From contig CM068580.1 in the NCBI GenBank assembly GCA_035048485.1, positions 59,632,983 to 59,696,982 of the forward strand: 64,000 bases of DNA, written 5' to 3'. The notes beneath the pieces were generated by a model. That model searched no databases. It was not told where the DNA came from and worked only from the letters and a program-made list of their open reading frames with translations. Positions 57,201-60,560 of this stretch are shown one piece after another (the stretch's first letter is position 1; every line of letters begins with the position of its first letter). Position numbers and translations under genes: made by a program. This stretch comes from Pteria penguin. Lineage: Eukaryota; Mollusca; Bivalvia; Pterioida; Pteriidae.

Positions 57201-59521
57201 CTAATTATATAAACATCATAGTAAATAAAATAATTGATTTCAAAAGTAATTTTGACATTTTTTGTCAATTTTTCTTAACACAATAATTCTAACTAAAAGG
57301 TTCATTAATCCAAATTTCAATGAGAACTATTCACTGACTAACTAAGTATATAAACATCATAGTTAATGAAAAATATTGATTTCATATGTAATTTTTACAT
57401 TTTTTGTCAATTTCCTTAACACAATAATTCTAACTAAAAGGTTCATTAATCCAAATTTCAATGGAAACTATTCACAGACTAACTAAGTATATAAACATTA
57501 TAGTAATAAAAAAATTTATTTACAAAAGTAAATTTTACATTTTTTTTTTTAATATCATTAACACAATAATTTGATTTTAACAGGCATAAAATGTTAATAA
57601 AGCAAAGTAAAAAATTTCTGATTAATGAGATCGCAAATAAATGACTATGACTATGTAATGAAGAAATTTGTCATATTTAATATATTTGAATCTGAGGGAA
57701 ACTTTTTGTAAAACAGCAACATTAAAACATAACTTATAAAATTTTCAGAAAATGAAAATATTATTACAAAACTGTTGTTAGTAATGTGCATGTATATTGT
57801 CAGTTTGCCTTTATTTAAATAATGAAAACTATTATAACTCCTCCTTCCAGACAAAAAGAAAAGAAGAAATTACTTGGTAAGTGCTTTATGCTTAGTGAAG
57901 ACTTGTATTCTAAATTGCTCATTTTGGCTATGATATGATCAGTGCTATAGGATTATTAATCAGTGTTTTCCATATTGTTATTGCACTGAGGTCTGACGGA
58001 CTGTGGCACAATAATACTAGGCCAAAATGGAAAACACTGATTAATGAGCATATTATTAATTAACTCGGCCAATATGAAATCCAACTAAGCCAATACTGCT
58101 GATACAAAGTTTGATATTTTTGTTGTATTTCACAGCTGCTACGGAAAAATTAATATTCGTAGTGAATATTATGCGATTATGGATATATTCTACTTTCTTG
58201 ACAACGACAGTATTGCTTTTCTCATATATTTCTTATTTTCTTTTACTCCTAAAAGCAACACCGCCATGTTGTTTTTCTCGCCTTAACTTTAACTGATCAC
58301 ATGATTTCAGTATTGGCAAAGTTTTATCACAAATACTGAATAGCTTAGTTTTGTCGACATTGGCTTAGTTGTATAACTTACAGATTTACTTATAATTACG
58401 GTCCTTATTGTAAGTTTAGCATACCCGAGTGATTGATGATTCTTTAGGCCTGAGGCATGAAAAAGTCCAAGCCACTCATATCCTGAGTATTCCACAATGG
58501 TCAAAATCTGAGTCAATATACTGAAAATGAAAAGTCGTTGTGAAAAAATTTCAAAAGTGCTACAAAACATGAAACATACAACAAAAACCAAGTGTAAAGC
58601 ACAGGTACTATGTTCAATGTATGCTGAATGTGAGGGAATGTCTCAAAAGACATTTTGTGTTCCTGTGTTCTGTGTTCCTGGGCTACTCATTCTTAAAGCA
58701 AGAAGCAATTAATGTATATTTGTCTGGGGTTTGTCTGCCTGGTAAAAGTCATACTTTTAAAAATTGAAAAGCAGGTGACATGTGTCCAAATTAAAGATTC
58801 CAGTATATGTACAGTAAGTGAGAGGAAAACAAAAATATGATAATCCTTGAAGTAATTTGTGTAACTATACTTTTGTTTATTACAGAACATCGTATATCAG
58901 AGAGACCTATAGAACCTGTACAATACGACAATGTAGGTATTTCTAAAACCTCATTTTCATGATATAAACAAAAATAGAGGTTCAGATGCCTCATGCATGT
59001 GATCCATTAATATTACTTTATAGGAATTCAATCAGCAATTGTCATCTTGCTATTTTGATCCACGTAAGTGCTAAATATTTGTTAATTGATGTTGTTTCTG
59101 AGGTTGTTTAAAAGTATAAAAAGGCAAAAACATTTCATAAAAATTAGTTAAATTTATATATTTAGATAGTTACGAATATGTACCTTAAAATCCAAAAGAT
59201 TTTCCAAACTTTCATTGATGATTTTTTTCATTGCAGTCATTTCAACAATTAGAGGTTGCTAATAATTTTAACCCAGTGTATGACAATAGAGGTTATGTTC
59301 AAGATGAACAAAATATGTATGCCAAGGTTCAGAAACCTGTTGTGATAGAGGAGAGGGCACCGCAACCAATCCCTGAACCAGAAGTATTGGCGACTCAACA
59401 CATAGATGTTGTGATCAGTGATGATAGTCCAGCATCCAGCCCCCCTGCCAGTCCAAAAGAAACCCCCAGGAATGAGGATCCAGCTGATGAAGATTTCAGG
59501 ATAGAAACAGAAGTCATGTAA
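22651..59521 (+). CDS. Gene B: complete non-classical cadherin, 1830 residues, type I membrane protein
   Basis: Forty coding exons (listed individually below) join in a single open frame of 5493 nt from ATG 22651 to TAA 59521. Order: signal peptide 1-18; EC repeats about 19-1551, marked by linkers DANDNPPAF, NIQDAPPVF, DMNDNAPIF, DVNDNLPSF, DENDNQPRF, DINDNAPIF, DANNKNPYF, EYNDQRPEF, NINDNSPVF, DINDNPPVF, EAVNSPPKW, DVNDNPPVF and NTNDNPPLF (13 linkers, so about 14 ECs); membrane-adjacent domain 1552-1668 with VCTSN and AICQGC; transmembrane helix about 1682-1706 followed by CCCIRHK; tail about 1707-1830 with NPVYDNRGY, a Ser/Pro/Glu-rich stretch and C-terminus TEVM. There is no catenin-binding region like that of classical cadherins. 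Domain number, membrane-adjacent domain and short tail fit the cadherin-23 / Cad87A / CDHR2 group. By family role it mediates calcium-dependent contacts at the cell surface or on actin protrusions; exact function is inferred. The skipped 40-nt exon at 59024 may give an alternative C-terminus. Confidence 0.93.
23211..23279 (+). CDS. Gene B coding exon 2: signal cleavage region, EC1 start
   Basis: A 69-nt exon with phase 1 on both sides, encoding VASQTPVWVNDMNQERVAED and TPP. The donor CCAG|gttaat is weak, but the frame joins exactly to PGTIVYTLLATGD. Confidence 0.82.
23590..24190 (+). repeat. 48-bp minisatellite in gene B intron 2
   Basis: The unit GTTTGGCTCAGGACCAGAGG and GTTCTGAGTTTGGCTCTGTA plus GCTAATGT repeats about 8 times cleanly from 23726 to 24110, with diverged copies on both sides. 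A block of about 130 bp recurs 192 bp apart (23727 and 23919), so the array has a four-unit higher-order period. All units keep one open frame encoding FGSGPEGSEFGSVANV. Confidence 0.85.
24262..24390 (+). mobile_element. SINE 3' fragment
   Basis: GCATTGCACCAGACAGGTGT, TACCATATAGGTGAAATAAA and an AATCAATCAATC tail match the 3' part of the family. Confidence 0.5.
24493..24620 (+). CDS. Gene B coding exon 3: EC1 with LDYE motif
   Basis: A 128-nt exon encoding GTIVYTLLATGDPN through NPDSGEVKIRRLLDYE. The donor GAG|gtacag is followed within about 10 nt by an (AT)n tract. Confidence 0.92.
24629..24704. repeat. (AT)n microsatellite next to gene B exon 3 donor
   Basis: An AT run of about 75 bp that begins within about 10 bases of the splice donor at 24620. 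Confidence 0.95.
25768..26040. mobile_element. MITE with GGGCCAGTTGTT inverted ends
   Basis: GGGCCAGTTGTTTGAA at the left and TTCGAACAACTGGCCC at the right form TIRs. Inner ACCACTGGTTAA and CCAACCAGTGGTTTG extend the pairing. No coding frame. Confidence 0.6.
26104..26157 (+). CDS. Gene B coding exon 4: EC1
   Basis: A 54-nt phase-0 exon encoding TNARLRVTFVAIGSSAVQ. It is the counterpart of the 63-nt gene A exon 5. Confidence 0.9.
27470..27559 (+). CDS. Gene B coding exon 5: EC1-EC2 linker
   Basis: A 90-nt phase-0 exon encoding VERTVTINIIDANDNPPAF and ending ATVPE. It carries the full DxNDN calcium linker. Confidence 0.93.
28159..28269 (+). CDS. Gene B coding exon 6: EC2, first cysteine
   Basis: A 111-nt phase-0 exon encoding DAPVGYELISDLNVKDED through SVTCDTQTAIASP. 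The donor is CCA|gtaaga. Confidence 0.92.
28524..28802 (-). mobile_element. tRNA-derived SINE, near full length
   Basis: It aligns along its whole length with 1612-1880 (TTTTATGCCACTCCATGATT, GCATCTGCCTGATGCATTGC, GGGCCTCGGTTTTTACTGTC). The minus-strand head has B box GGGTTTAAATCC. The open frame inside is chance. Confidence 0.7.
28840..28885 (+). repeat. Half copy of the 14557-14723 hairpin family
   Basis: ACACTCTTTGTCCACAAATT followed by TTCGGCCTCATGGCCTTTAT matches the left arm at 14557-14625. It shows that this hairpin is dispersed. Confidence 0.5.
29303..29437 (+). CDS. Gene B coding exon 7: EC2, second cysteine, LDFE
   Basis: A 135-nt phase-0 exon encoding FPTVCTLFRLNTIFQ through GKLDFEQEAYYQ. 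Same length and Cys position as gene A exon 8. Confidence 0.92.
29945..30058 (+). CDS. Gene B coding exon 8: degenerate EC2-EC3 linker
   Basis: A 114-nt phase-0 exon encoding DGHYNVSASIEINVANIQD, APPVF and VMEPVTP. The linker lacks the DxND pattern, as in gene A. Confidence 0.92.
30231..30271. repeat. (AT)n microsatellite
   Basis: An AT run of about 40 bp in the intron between gene B exons 8 and 9. Confidence 0.95.
30863..30947 (+). CDS. Gene B coding exon 9: EC3
   Basis: An 85-nt exon, phase 0 in and phase 1 out, encoding NTILDYVSAIDGDVTNP through YYEIPAGS. Confidence 0.9.
31000..31245 (+). mobile_element. tRNA-derived SINE, diverged
   Basis: ACATAATAGTTAAGGGGTGT and CCTGGGTTTAAGTCC resemble A- and B-box regions. 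The body is poorly conserved. Confidence 0.4.
31601..31719 (+). CDS. Gene B coding exon 10: EC3 with LDRE motif
   Basis: A 119-nt exon, phase 1 in and phase 0 out, encoding ASLFNQFFLNPTNGNIS and VLLDREDPQF. The ATG at its first base is coincidental and not a start codon. Confidence 0.9.
32034..32234 (+). CDS. Gene B coding exon 11: EC3-EC4 linker
   Basis: A 201-nt phase-0 exon encoding AREILSPGVYGND, linker DMNDNAPIF and LSVSDIDL. The donor is TTG|gtaagc. Confidence 0.93.
33520..33675 (+). CDS. Gene B coding exon 12: EC4 with IDYE motif
   Basis: A 156-nt phase-0 exon encoding GTNAMYTLTLDNFDQVF through TNLIDYEKGPRRYEFK. Confidence 0.93.
34025..34189 (+). CDS. Gene B coding exon 13: EC4-EC5 linker
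   Basis: A 165-nt phase-0 exon encoding VIARESSTTQLL, linker DVNDNLPSF and VESAPGGTQVIRVA. Confidence 0.93.
34454..34674. mobile_element. MITE with GGGTCCGGCGCCATAA inverted ends
   Basis: GGGTCCGGCGCCATAA and TTATGGCGCCGGACCC are perfect 16-bp inverted ends. TGAGAAT/ATTCTCA continues the pairing inward. It is a 221-bp non-coding element in a gene B intron. Confidence 0.65.
35157..35230 (+). CDS. Gene B coding exon 14: EC5
   Basis: A 74-nt exon, phase 0 in and phase 2 out, encoding AVDPDSGLLGTAGIRYGL and IGDGND. The donor is ACTT|gtaagt. Confidence 0.92.
35752..36165 (+). CDS. Gene B coding exon 15: EC5-EC6, largest exon
   Basis: A 414-nt exon with phase 2 on both sides. It encodes FQIDRVSGQITVAPC, CIDYERKNRYDL, linker DENDNQPRF, VSATDLDSVGGPVRYSIV and WQIDSLQGHV. 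It spans what are several exons in gene A, which suggests intron loss or gain between the paralogues. Confidence 0.94.
36944..37013 (+). CDS. Gene B coding exon 16: EC6
   Basis: A 70-nt exon, phase 2 in and phase 0 out, encoding FIITVQATDGKYTDTSNVR and IYVI. Confidence 0.92.
37307..37379 (+). CDS. Gene B coding exon 17: EC6-EC7 linker
   Basis: A 73-nt exon, phase 0 in and phase 1 out, encoding DINDNAPIFELPSYRSRIDE and KTAG. Confidence 0.92.
38030..38130 (+). mobile_element. Second SINE family, fragment
   Basis: GGTTGGTTACCTCCTGCTTC, CTGAAATATTGTTGAAAACA and an AACCAATCAACCAACC tail, in the plus orientation. Confidence 0.55.
38392..38576 (+). CDS. Gene B coding exon 18: EC7
   Basis: A 185-nt exon encoding DTFVLTVKATDKDSPTTG, FMINQTTGEIRTSR and FDFDVQKVYTME. 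The donor is GAG|gtaagg. Confidence 0.93.
39018..39144 (+). CDS. Gene B coding exon 19: EC7-EC8 linker (degenerate)
   Basis: A 127-nt exon, phase 0 in and phase 1 out, encoding VMARDRGQPPLSATASVII, linker DANNKNPYF and RADVYE. The linker has NNK in place of NDN. Confidence 0.92.
39515..39780 (-). mobile_element. SINE copy
   Basis: TTTTACGTCACACCAGGTTT, GACGCCATCTACCCAATGTA and CAGTGAGGGATGTTTTACAT match the family body, and a degraded tRNA head is at the high-coordinate end. Confidence 0.6.
39914..40056 (+). CDS. Gene B coding exon 20: EC8
   Basis: A 143-nt exon encoding VVLGFSVYTVKAFDPDDNAV through VDRTRYDFT. The donor is ACT|gtaagt. Confidence 0.92.
40336..40468 (+). CDS. Gene B coding exon 21: EC8 with LDRD motif
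   Basis: A 133-nt exon, phase 0 in and phase 1 out, encoding QLFKIDQGTGVVRTNSKLDR and VVDVSASPQQTGT. Confidence 0.92.
40600..41340 (+). repeat. Tandem repeat, about 140-bp period, with TCAAGGTCA motifs
   Basis: AGACCTTGATGAGCTCTAT-like anchors occur at about 40637, 40778, 40916, 41057 and 41203. Each unit also carries GTTTCAAGGTCAAATGCGTA-like sequence. It lies in the intron after gene B exon 21. Confidence 0.75.
41771..41968 (+). CDS. Gene B coding exon 22: EC8-EC9 linker (degenerate)
   Basis: A 198-nt exon with phase 1 on both sides, encoding TLIVVILEYNDQRPEF, IAEEQPIGSFVVALLAKDDD and FFSIGYQT. Confidence 0.92.
42100..42720 (+). repeat. Tandem repeat, 147-bp period
   Basis: GCCATAACTTTT recurs at 42176, 42323 and 42470, and a fourth copy is diverged. 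Each unit contains CTTGACCTTGACGTTT and CTTGTGGCAAGAC. It differs from the 40.6 kb array, but both carry TGACCTTGACC motifs. Confidence 0.75.
42846..43702. mobile_element. 857-bp TA-flanked TIR element
   Basis: TACCGTATATACTCGCTTAT at the left matches the reverse complement of the right end (ATAAGCAAGTATATACGGTA). TTATAAGACGACCCCC occurs near both ends as subterminal inverted repeats. TA at the tips fits a Tc1/mariner-pogo type MITE. The frame at 43391-43714 shows no family features. Confidence 0.6.
44856..44935 (-). mobile_element. Second SINE family, short fragment
   Basis: GGTTGATTGGTGTTTTACTT, CAACAATTTTTCAGTTAAAT and CATGGAAGCAGGAGGTA match the 53612 copy, which is longer. Confidence 0.55.
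45066..45223 (+). CDS. Gene B coding exon 23: EC9-EC10 linker
   Basis: A 158-nt exon encoding VVSINSRIDFESVESTYF and linker NINDNSPVFTK. It follows the longest intron (3.1 kb), which is filled with tandem repeats and a TIR element. Confidence 0.92.
45561..45704 (+). CDS. Gene B coding exon 24: EC10
   Basis: A 144-nt phase-0 exon encoding AAYDVTLPENTPANTFVVQV, QATDKDKGDYGNVRYTL and FYINDTT. Confidence 0.93.
46216..46338 (+). CDS. Gene B coding exon 25: EC10 with LDRE motif
   Basis: A 123-nt phase-0 exon encoding GMIYVANGAVLDRETVGDID and VTAYDSPLDA. Confidence 0.92.
46532..46718 (+). CDS. Gene B coding exon 26: EC10-EC11 linker
   Basis: A 187-nt exon, phase 0 in and phase 1 out, encoding VYIYLEDINDNPPVF, VLQVFASDNDIGNNALLAF and NSGDPE. 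Confidence 0.93.
47672..47892 (+). CDS. Gene B coding exon 27: EC11 and degenerate EC11-EC12 linker
   Basis: A 221-nt exon encoding GYFSIDQRSGRIRVSRSLL, FYIEARDEAGFGPF and linker VQEAVNSPPKW, which has no DxND. Confidence 0.92.
48284..48478 (+). CDS. Gene B coding exon 28: EC12 with YDRE motif
   Basis: A 195-nt phase-0 exon encoding EQYLGMLVYDVKAEDEDSGD, FKINSITGVIRA and VYDRETVDKYL. The donor is CTG|gtgaat. Confidence 0.92.
48947..49057 (+). CDS. Gene B coding exon 29: EC12-EC13 linker
   Basis: A 111-nt phase-0 exon encoding LLLVARDRGNPYLETTRYLN and linker DVNDNPPVFARSS. Confidence 0.93.
49208..49470 (+). mobile_element. tRNA-derived SINE
   Basis: The head AAGCAGCTCAGTTTGTAAGT and B box AAGGTTCAAATCTC are followed by GTGAAAGATCACTCACTGCT, as in the 19085 copy. 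Confidence 0.6.
49608..49734 (+). CDS. Gene B coding exon 30: EC13
   Basis: A 127-nt exon encoding NGETRPYIFDVSENAPVG, VTATDRDLPQYTRIYYYII. The donor is ATAA|gtaagt, phase 1. Confidence 0.92.
50230..50478 (+). CDS. Gene B coding exon 31: EC13 with RRRR site, EC13-EC14 linker
   Basis: A 249-nt exon with phase 1 on both sides, encoding FFMNRTTGILYVAKKLDRE, ITSRRRRALDPS and linker DNTNDNPPLF. The tetra-arginine at about residues 1434-1437 fits a furin-type site. Confidence 0.93.
51156..51316. mobile_element. Palindromic MITE-like element
   Basis: The left arm AAGGAATGAATCTAATTTG with TTTTTCGTTGGATG pairs with the right arm CATCCAACGAAAAAAG and TTAAATTCATTCCTT. It lies in the intron before gene B exon 32. 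Confidence 0.55.
51481..51731 (+). CDS. Gene B coding exon 32: EC14
   Basis: A 251-nt exon encoding ISTRSSVGQSIVKVEAEDKD, LQIDSSSGIITNKVLMDR and VASATDGQQTATTSVL. It is the last recognisable EC repeat. Confidence 0.93.
52217..52305 (+). CDS. Gene B coding exon 33: start of membrane-adjacent domain
   Basis: An 89-nt exon, phase 0 in and phase 2 out, encoding IFVTEPNSEVKLVINQPASE through FYLQIQ. It replaces a calcium linker, so the EC array ends here. Confidence 0.88.
52435..52535 (+). repeat. Short tandem copies of CCCTGCAGTTT-type unit
   Basis: Three diverged copies of a unit containing CCCTGCAGTTTTTGATATGA, about 35-40 bp each. The first carries the palindrome TGACGTCA (52464-52471), a CRE consensus. 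It probably belongs to the same composite repeat as 52606-52694. Confidence 0.45.
52606..52694. repeat. Nested inverted repeat with perfect inner hairpin
   Basis: The outer arms GGGGTTACCATGC (52606-52618) and GCATGGTAACCCC (52682-52694) are perfect complements. The inner CTGACAGGGTAT (52635-52646) and ATACCCTGTCAG (52653-52664) form a 12-bp stem with a 6-nt loop. Confidence 0.65.
53177..53343. mobile_element. Fold-back element, about 70-bp arms
   Basis: The left arm starts TAGAATCAAGCACCAGTTCA and the right arm ends AACTAGTGCTAGATTCTA. TTCCAGATAGAAAA and GGAATGATTCA also recur inverted. Imperfect arms cover almost the whole element. Confidence 0.55.
53371..53547. mobile_element. Short pogo-type MITE
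   Basis: The left end CAGTAAAACCTGTCTTAGCG and the right end ACAGGTTTGACTG form TIRs flanked by TA. The ends resemble the element at 3991-4876. There is no coding capacity, and it contains repeated GGTCACCTGTCTAT motifs. Confidence 0.6.
53610..53770 (-). mobile_element. Second SINE family, near full length
   Basis: The minus strand reads a tRNA-like head (TTTGGTGTAGTGGTTAAGCG, B box CCGGGTTCAACTATG), then the ACCTCCTGCTTCCATGG body and a CAATCAACCAAC tail. Confidence 0.65.
53884..53988 (+). CDS. Gene B coding exon 34: membrane-adjacent domain
   Basis: A 105-nt exon with phase 2 on both sides, encoding KQLQELKIDGVSPFKYVCTS through LSDGKTTSI. The donor is TCAG|gtgtgt. Confidence 0.87.
54142..54298 (+). 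CDS. Gene B coding exon 35: membrane-adjacent domain, cysteine-bearing
   Basis: A 157-nt exon encoding SDMYISAICQGCRGNDARLH through FDLLYITSME. A domain of this size before the membrane is known in CDH23-, PCDH15- and CDHR2-type cadherins. Confidence 0.9.
54958..55082 (+). CDS. Gene B coding exon 36: transmembrane helix
   Basis: A 125-nt exon encoding EATAEKNYLDRTP, then about 25 hydrophobic residues rich in Ile, Val and Leu, then ACCCIRH. The three cysteines at the inner face could be palmitoylated (inference). The donor is CATAA|gtaagt, phase 2. Confidence 0.95.
55293..55298 (+). CDS. Gene B coding exon 37: candidate 6-nt microexon
   Basis: AACAAA lies between a strong acceptor (a T-rich tract ending ttttcag) and a consensus donor gtaagt. 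It adds two residues (giving HKTKQKEK instead of HKQKEK) and keeps phase 2, so it can be included or skipped without changing frame. Confidence 0.55.
55660..56420 (+). repeat. 42-bp minisatellite in gene B tail intron
   Basis: The unit ACCATTAAATCTGGTTTATG plus TTTATTACCTGTCCAAAACA repeats with a 42-bp period, very regular at 55700-55910 and more diverged to 56420. It sits between the microexon and exon 38. Confidence 0.8.
57170..57570 (+). repeat. Three-copy tandem repeat, 141-bp period
   Basis: CTATTCAC.GACTAACTAAGT-type anchors occur at 57189, 57330 and 57471. AACACAATAATTCTAACTAA and AAGGTTCATTAATCC also recur. Confidence 0.75.
57851..57876 (+). CDS. Gene B coding exon 38: basic juxtamembrane tail
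   Basis: A 26-nt exon with acceptor ccttccag and donor CTTG|gtaagt. It encodes KQKEKKKLL, a lysine-rich stop-transfer segment. Confidence 0.85.
57955..58045. repeat. 19-bp inverted repeat
   Basis: ATTAATCAGTGTTTTCCAT (57955-57973) and ATGGAAAACACTGATTAAT (58027-58045) are perfect complements separated by 53 bp, in the tail intron of gene B. Confidence 0.6.
58886..58932 (+). CDS. Gene B coding exon 39: cytoplasmic tail
   Basis: A 47-nt exon, phase 1 in and phase 0 out, encoding EHRISERPIEPVQYDN. The donor is AAT|gtaggt. Confidence 0.85.
59024..59063 (+). CDS. Gene B candidate alternative exon (40 nt) changing the C-terminus
   Basis: An acceptor ttatag and a consensus donor CCAC|gtaagt bound 40 nt encoding EFNQQLSSCYFDP. 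Inclusion shifts the frame so that the last exon reads LISTIRGC and stops. This gives about 1757 residues instead of 1830 and removes the NPVY motif and the acidic tail. It could be a real isoform, an NMD-type exon or a chance pair of sites. Confidence 0.4.
59237..59521 (+). CDS. Gene B coding exon 40: tail end and stop
   Basis: 285 nt to TAA at 59519-59521, encoding SFQQLEVANNFNPVYDNRGY, a Pro/Glu stretch, DDSPASSPPASPKETP and the acidic C-terminus ending TEVM. The frame follows directly from exon 39. Confidence 0.92.
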   Translation, partial: SFQQLEVANNFNPVYDNRGYVQDEQNMYAKVQKPVVIEERAPQPIPEPEVLATQHIDVVISDDSPASSPPASPKETPRNEDPADEDFRIETEVM

Positions 59522-60035
59522 TCTGATGGAATTCTCAATTTAGTGCTGATTGGTTTATTCAGATTTATTAAGATAATCTCGTAATAATTGAATTCGAGAA
59601 AGTTTTAAACTTTACAAAAATAAGTTTCGATATATTAAAGAATTGTTTAATGATATTTATAGGTTTTTTTCTCCACAAAAGTTTTTATTTAATATGAGAT
59701 TTTTCAAAAGATTTGAAAAGTTAAAAGGCAATACACGTATATATTTATTTGGCAATACTGTATCTTAGTGATACTGATCTATTTGTCCCCCATTATTTAC
59801 AATACATACATAACAGGGATTTTTGACTTTTTTTTGTCTCTCCATTGAATGTGTGTCTCTACACTTTATCATGTATCTTGCCACTCATAAGTATTGAAAG
59901 GATTTAGTTTCCTATACATTGAGAGCCAGAATTTGTAAAATGGAGAAATGCTGTGGTTCGGATGCAAATAATCTAGAATCAATTTCCGTTCTGCTCCATT
60001 GTCTTATTGAAAAAAGTTTTCTGTATTCAAGTCAA

Positions 60036-60041
60036 AATAAA
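60036..60041 (+). terminator. Possible proximal polyadenylation signal of gene B
   Basis: AATAAA lies about 515 nt after the stop. Use of this site would give a shorter 3'UTR. Confidence 0.35.
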
Positions 60042-60534
60042 TTTGAGTGAAACTTGTGTAAGTGACATGAAGTCCTATGGCCCTTCAGCCCAAAACTTGT
60101 TAAATAGTACTTAAGCTTTGTTACCTTTCTCACATAGTCAAATAGTGCTTGGGTTTTATAATTTTTCTCACATAAATGTTCAGCAACAGTGTAAATCTAT
60201 GAAAGAGCAATACTAGGAGCAGATAAAGTAAGTTTGAATGAAAGCATGTGTTTGTCCCATGCCTTTGCATAGTACGATAGTGAAGCACACTTGCAAGAAT
60301 AGTAAAAGTACAACGTAATTATTATTCCCAGCTATGATTGAGATTACTGCTACATGTATATGTATTTAAATATAAATTGTTAAAAAATGGACACTGTACA
60401 GAAATAGTAACAAATTTTTCATTTGTCATGTGATATTTAAGGTTGTGTTTATGAATTGTTTATACATATGTAATTTAGAGATCTGATGTACTTATACCAC
60501 GTACATAACATTTTGTATATTCATATTTTATACA

Positions 60535-60540
60535 AATAAA
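60535..60540 (+). terminator. Probable distal polyadenylation signal of gene B
   Basis: AATAAA lies about 1 kb after the stop codon and is followed by T-rich sequence. Confidence 0.5.
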
Positions 60541-60560
60541 TATATTTTGATATAACATTG

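Larger units (their letters stand above)
55299..57850. other. Intron between gene B transmembrane and basic tail exons
   Basis: A 2.55 kb intron with the 42-bp minisatellite and the 141-bp tandem repeat. No other exon is supported. Confidence 0.65.
59522..60560 (+). other. Gene B 3' untranslated region
   Basis: AT-rich non-coding sequence after the stop. An AATAAA at 60036-60041 and another at 60535-60540 are possible polyadenylation signals. The end given assumes the distal one. Confidence 0.6.

Noticed and set aside
58135..58160. Possible exon after ttcacag at 58134
   Set aside because: No donor keeps phase 1, and the nearest gtagtg is weak. Exons 38 and 39 join in frame without it.
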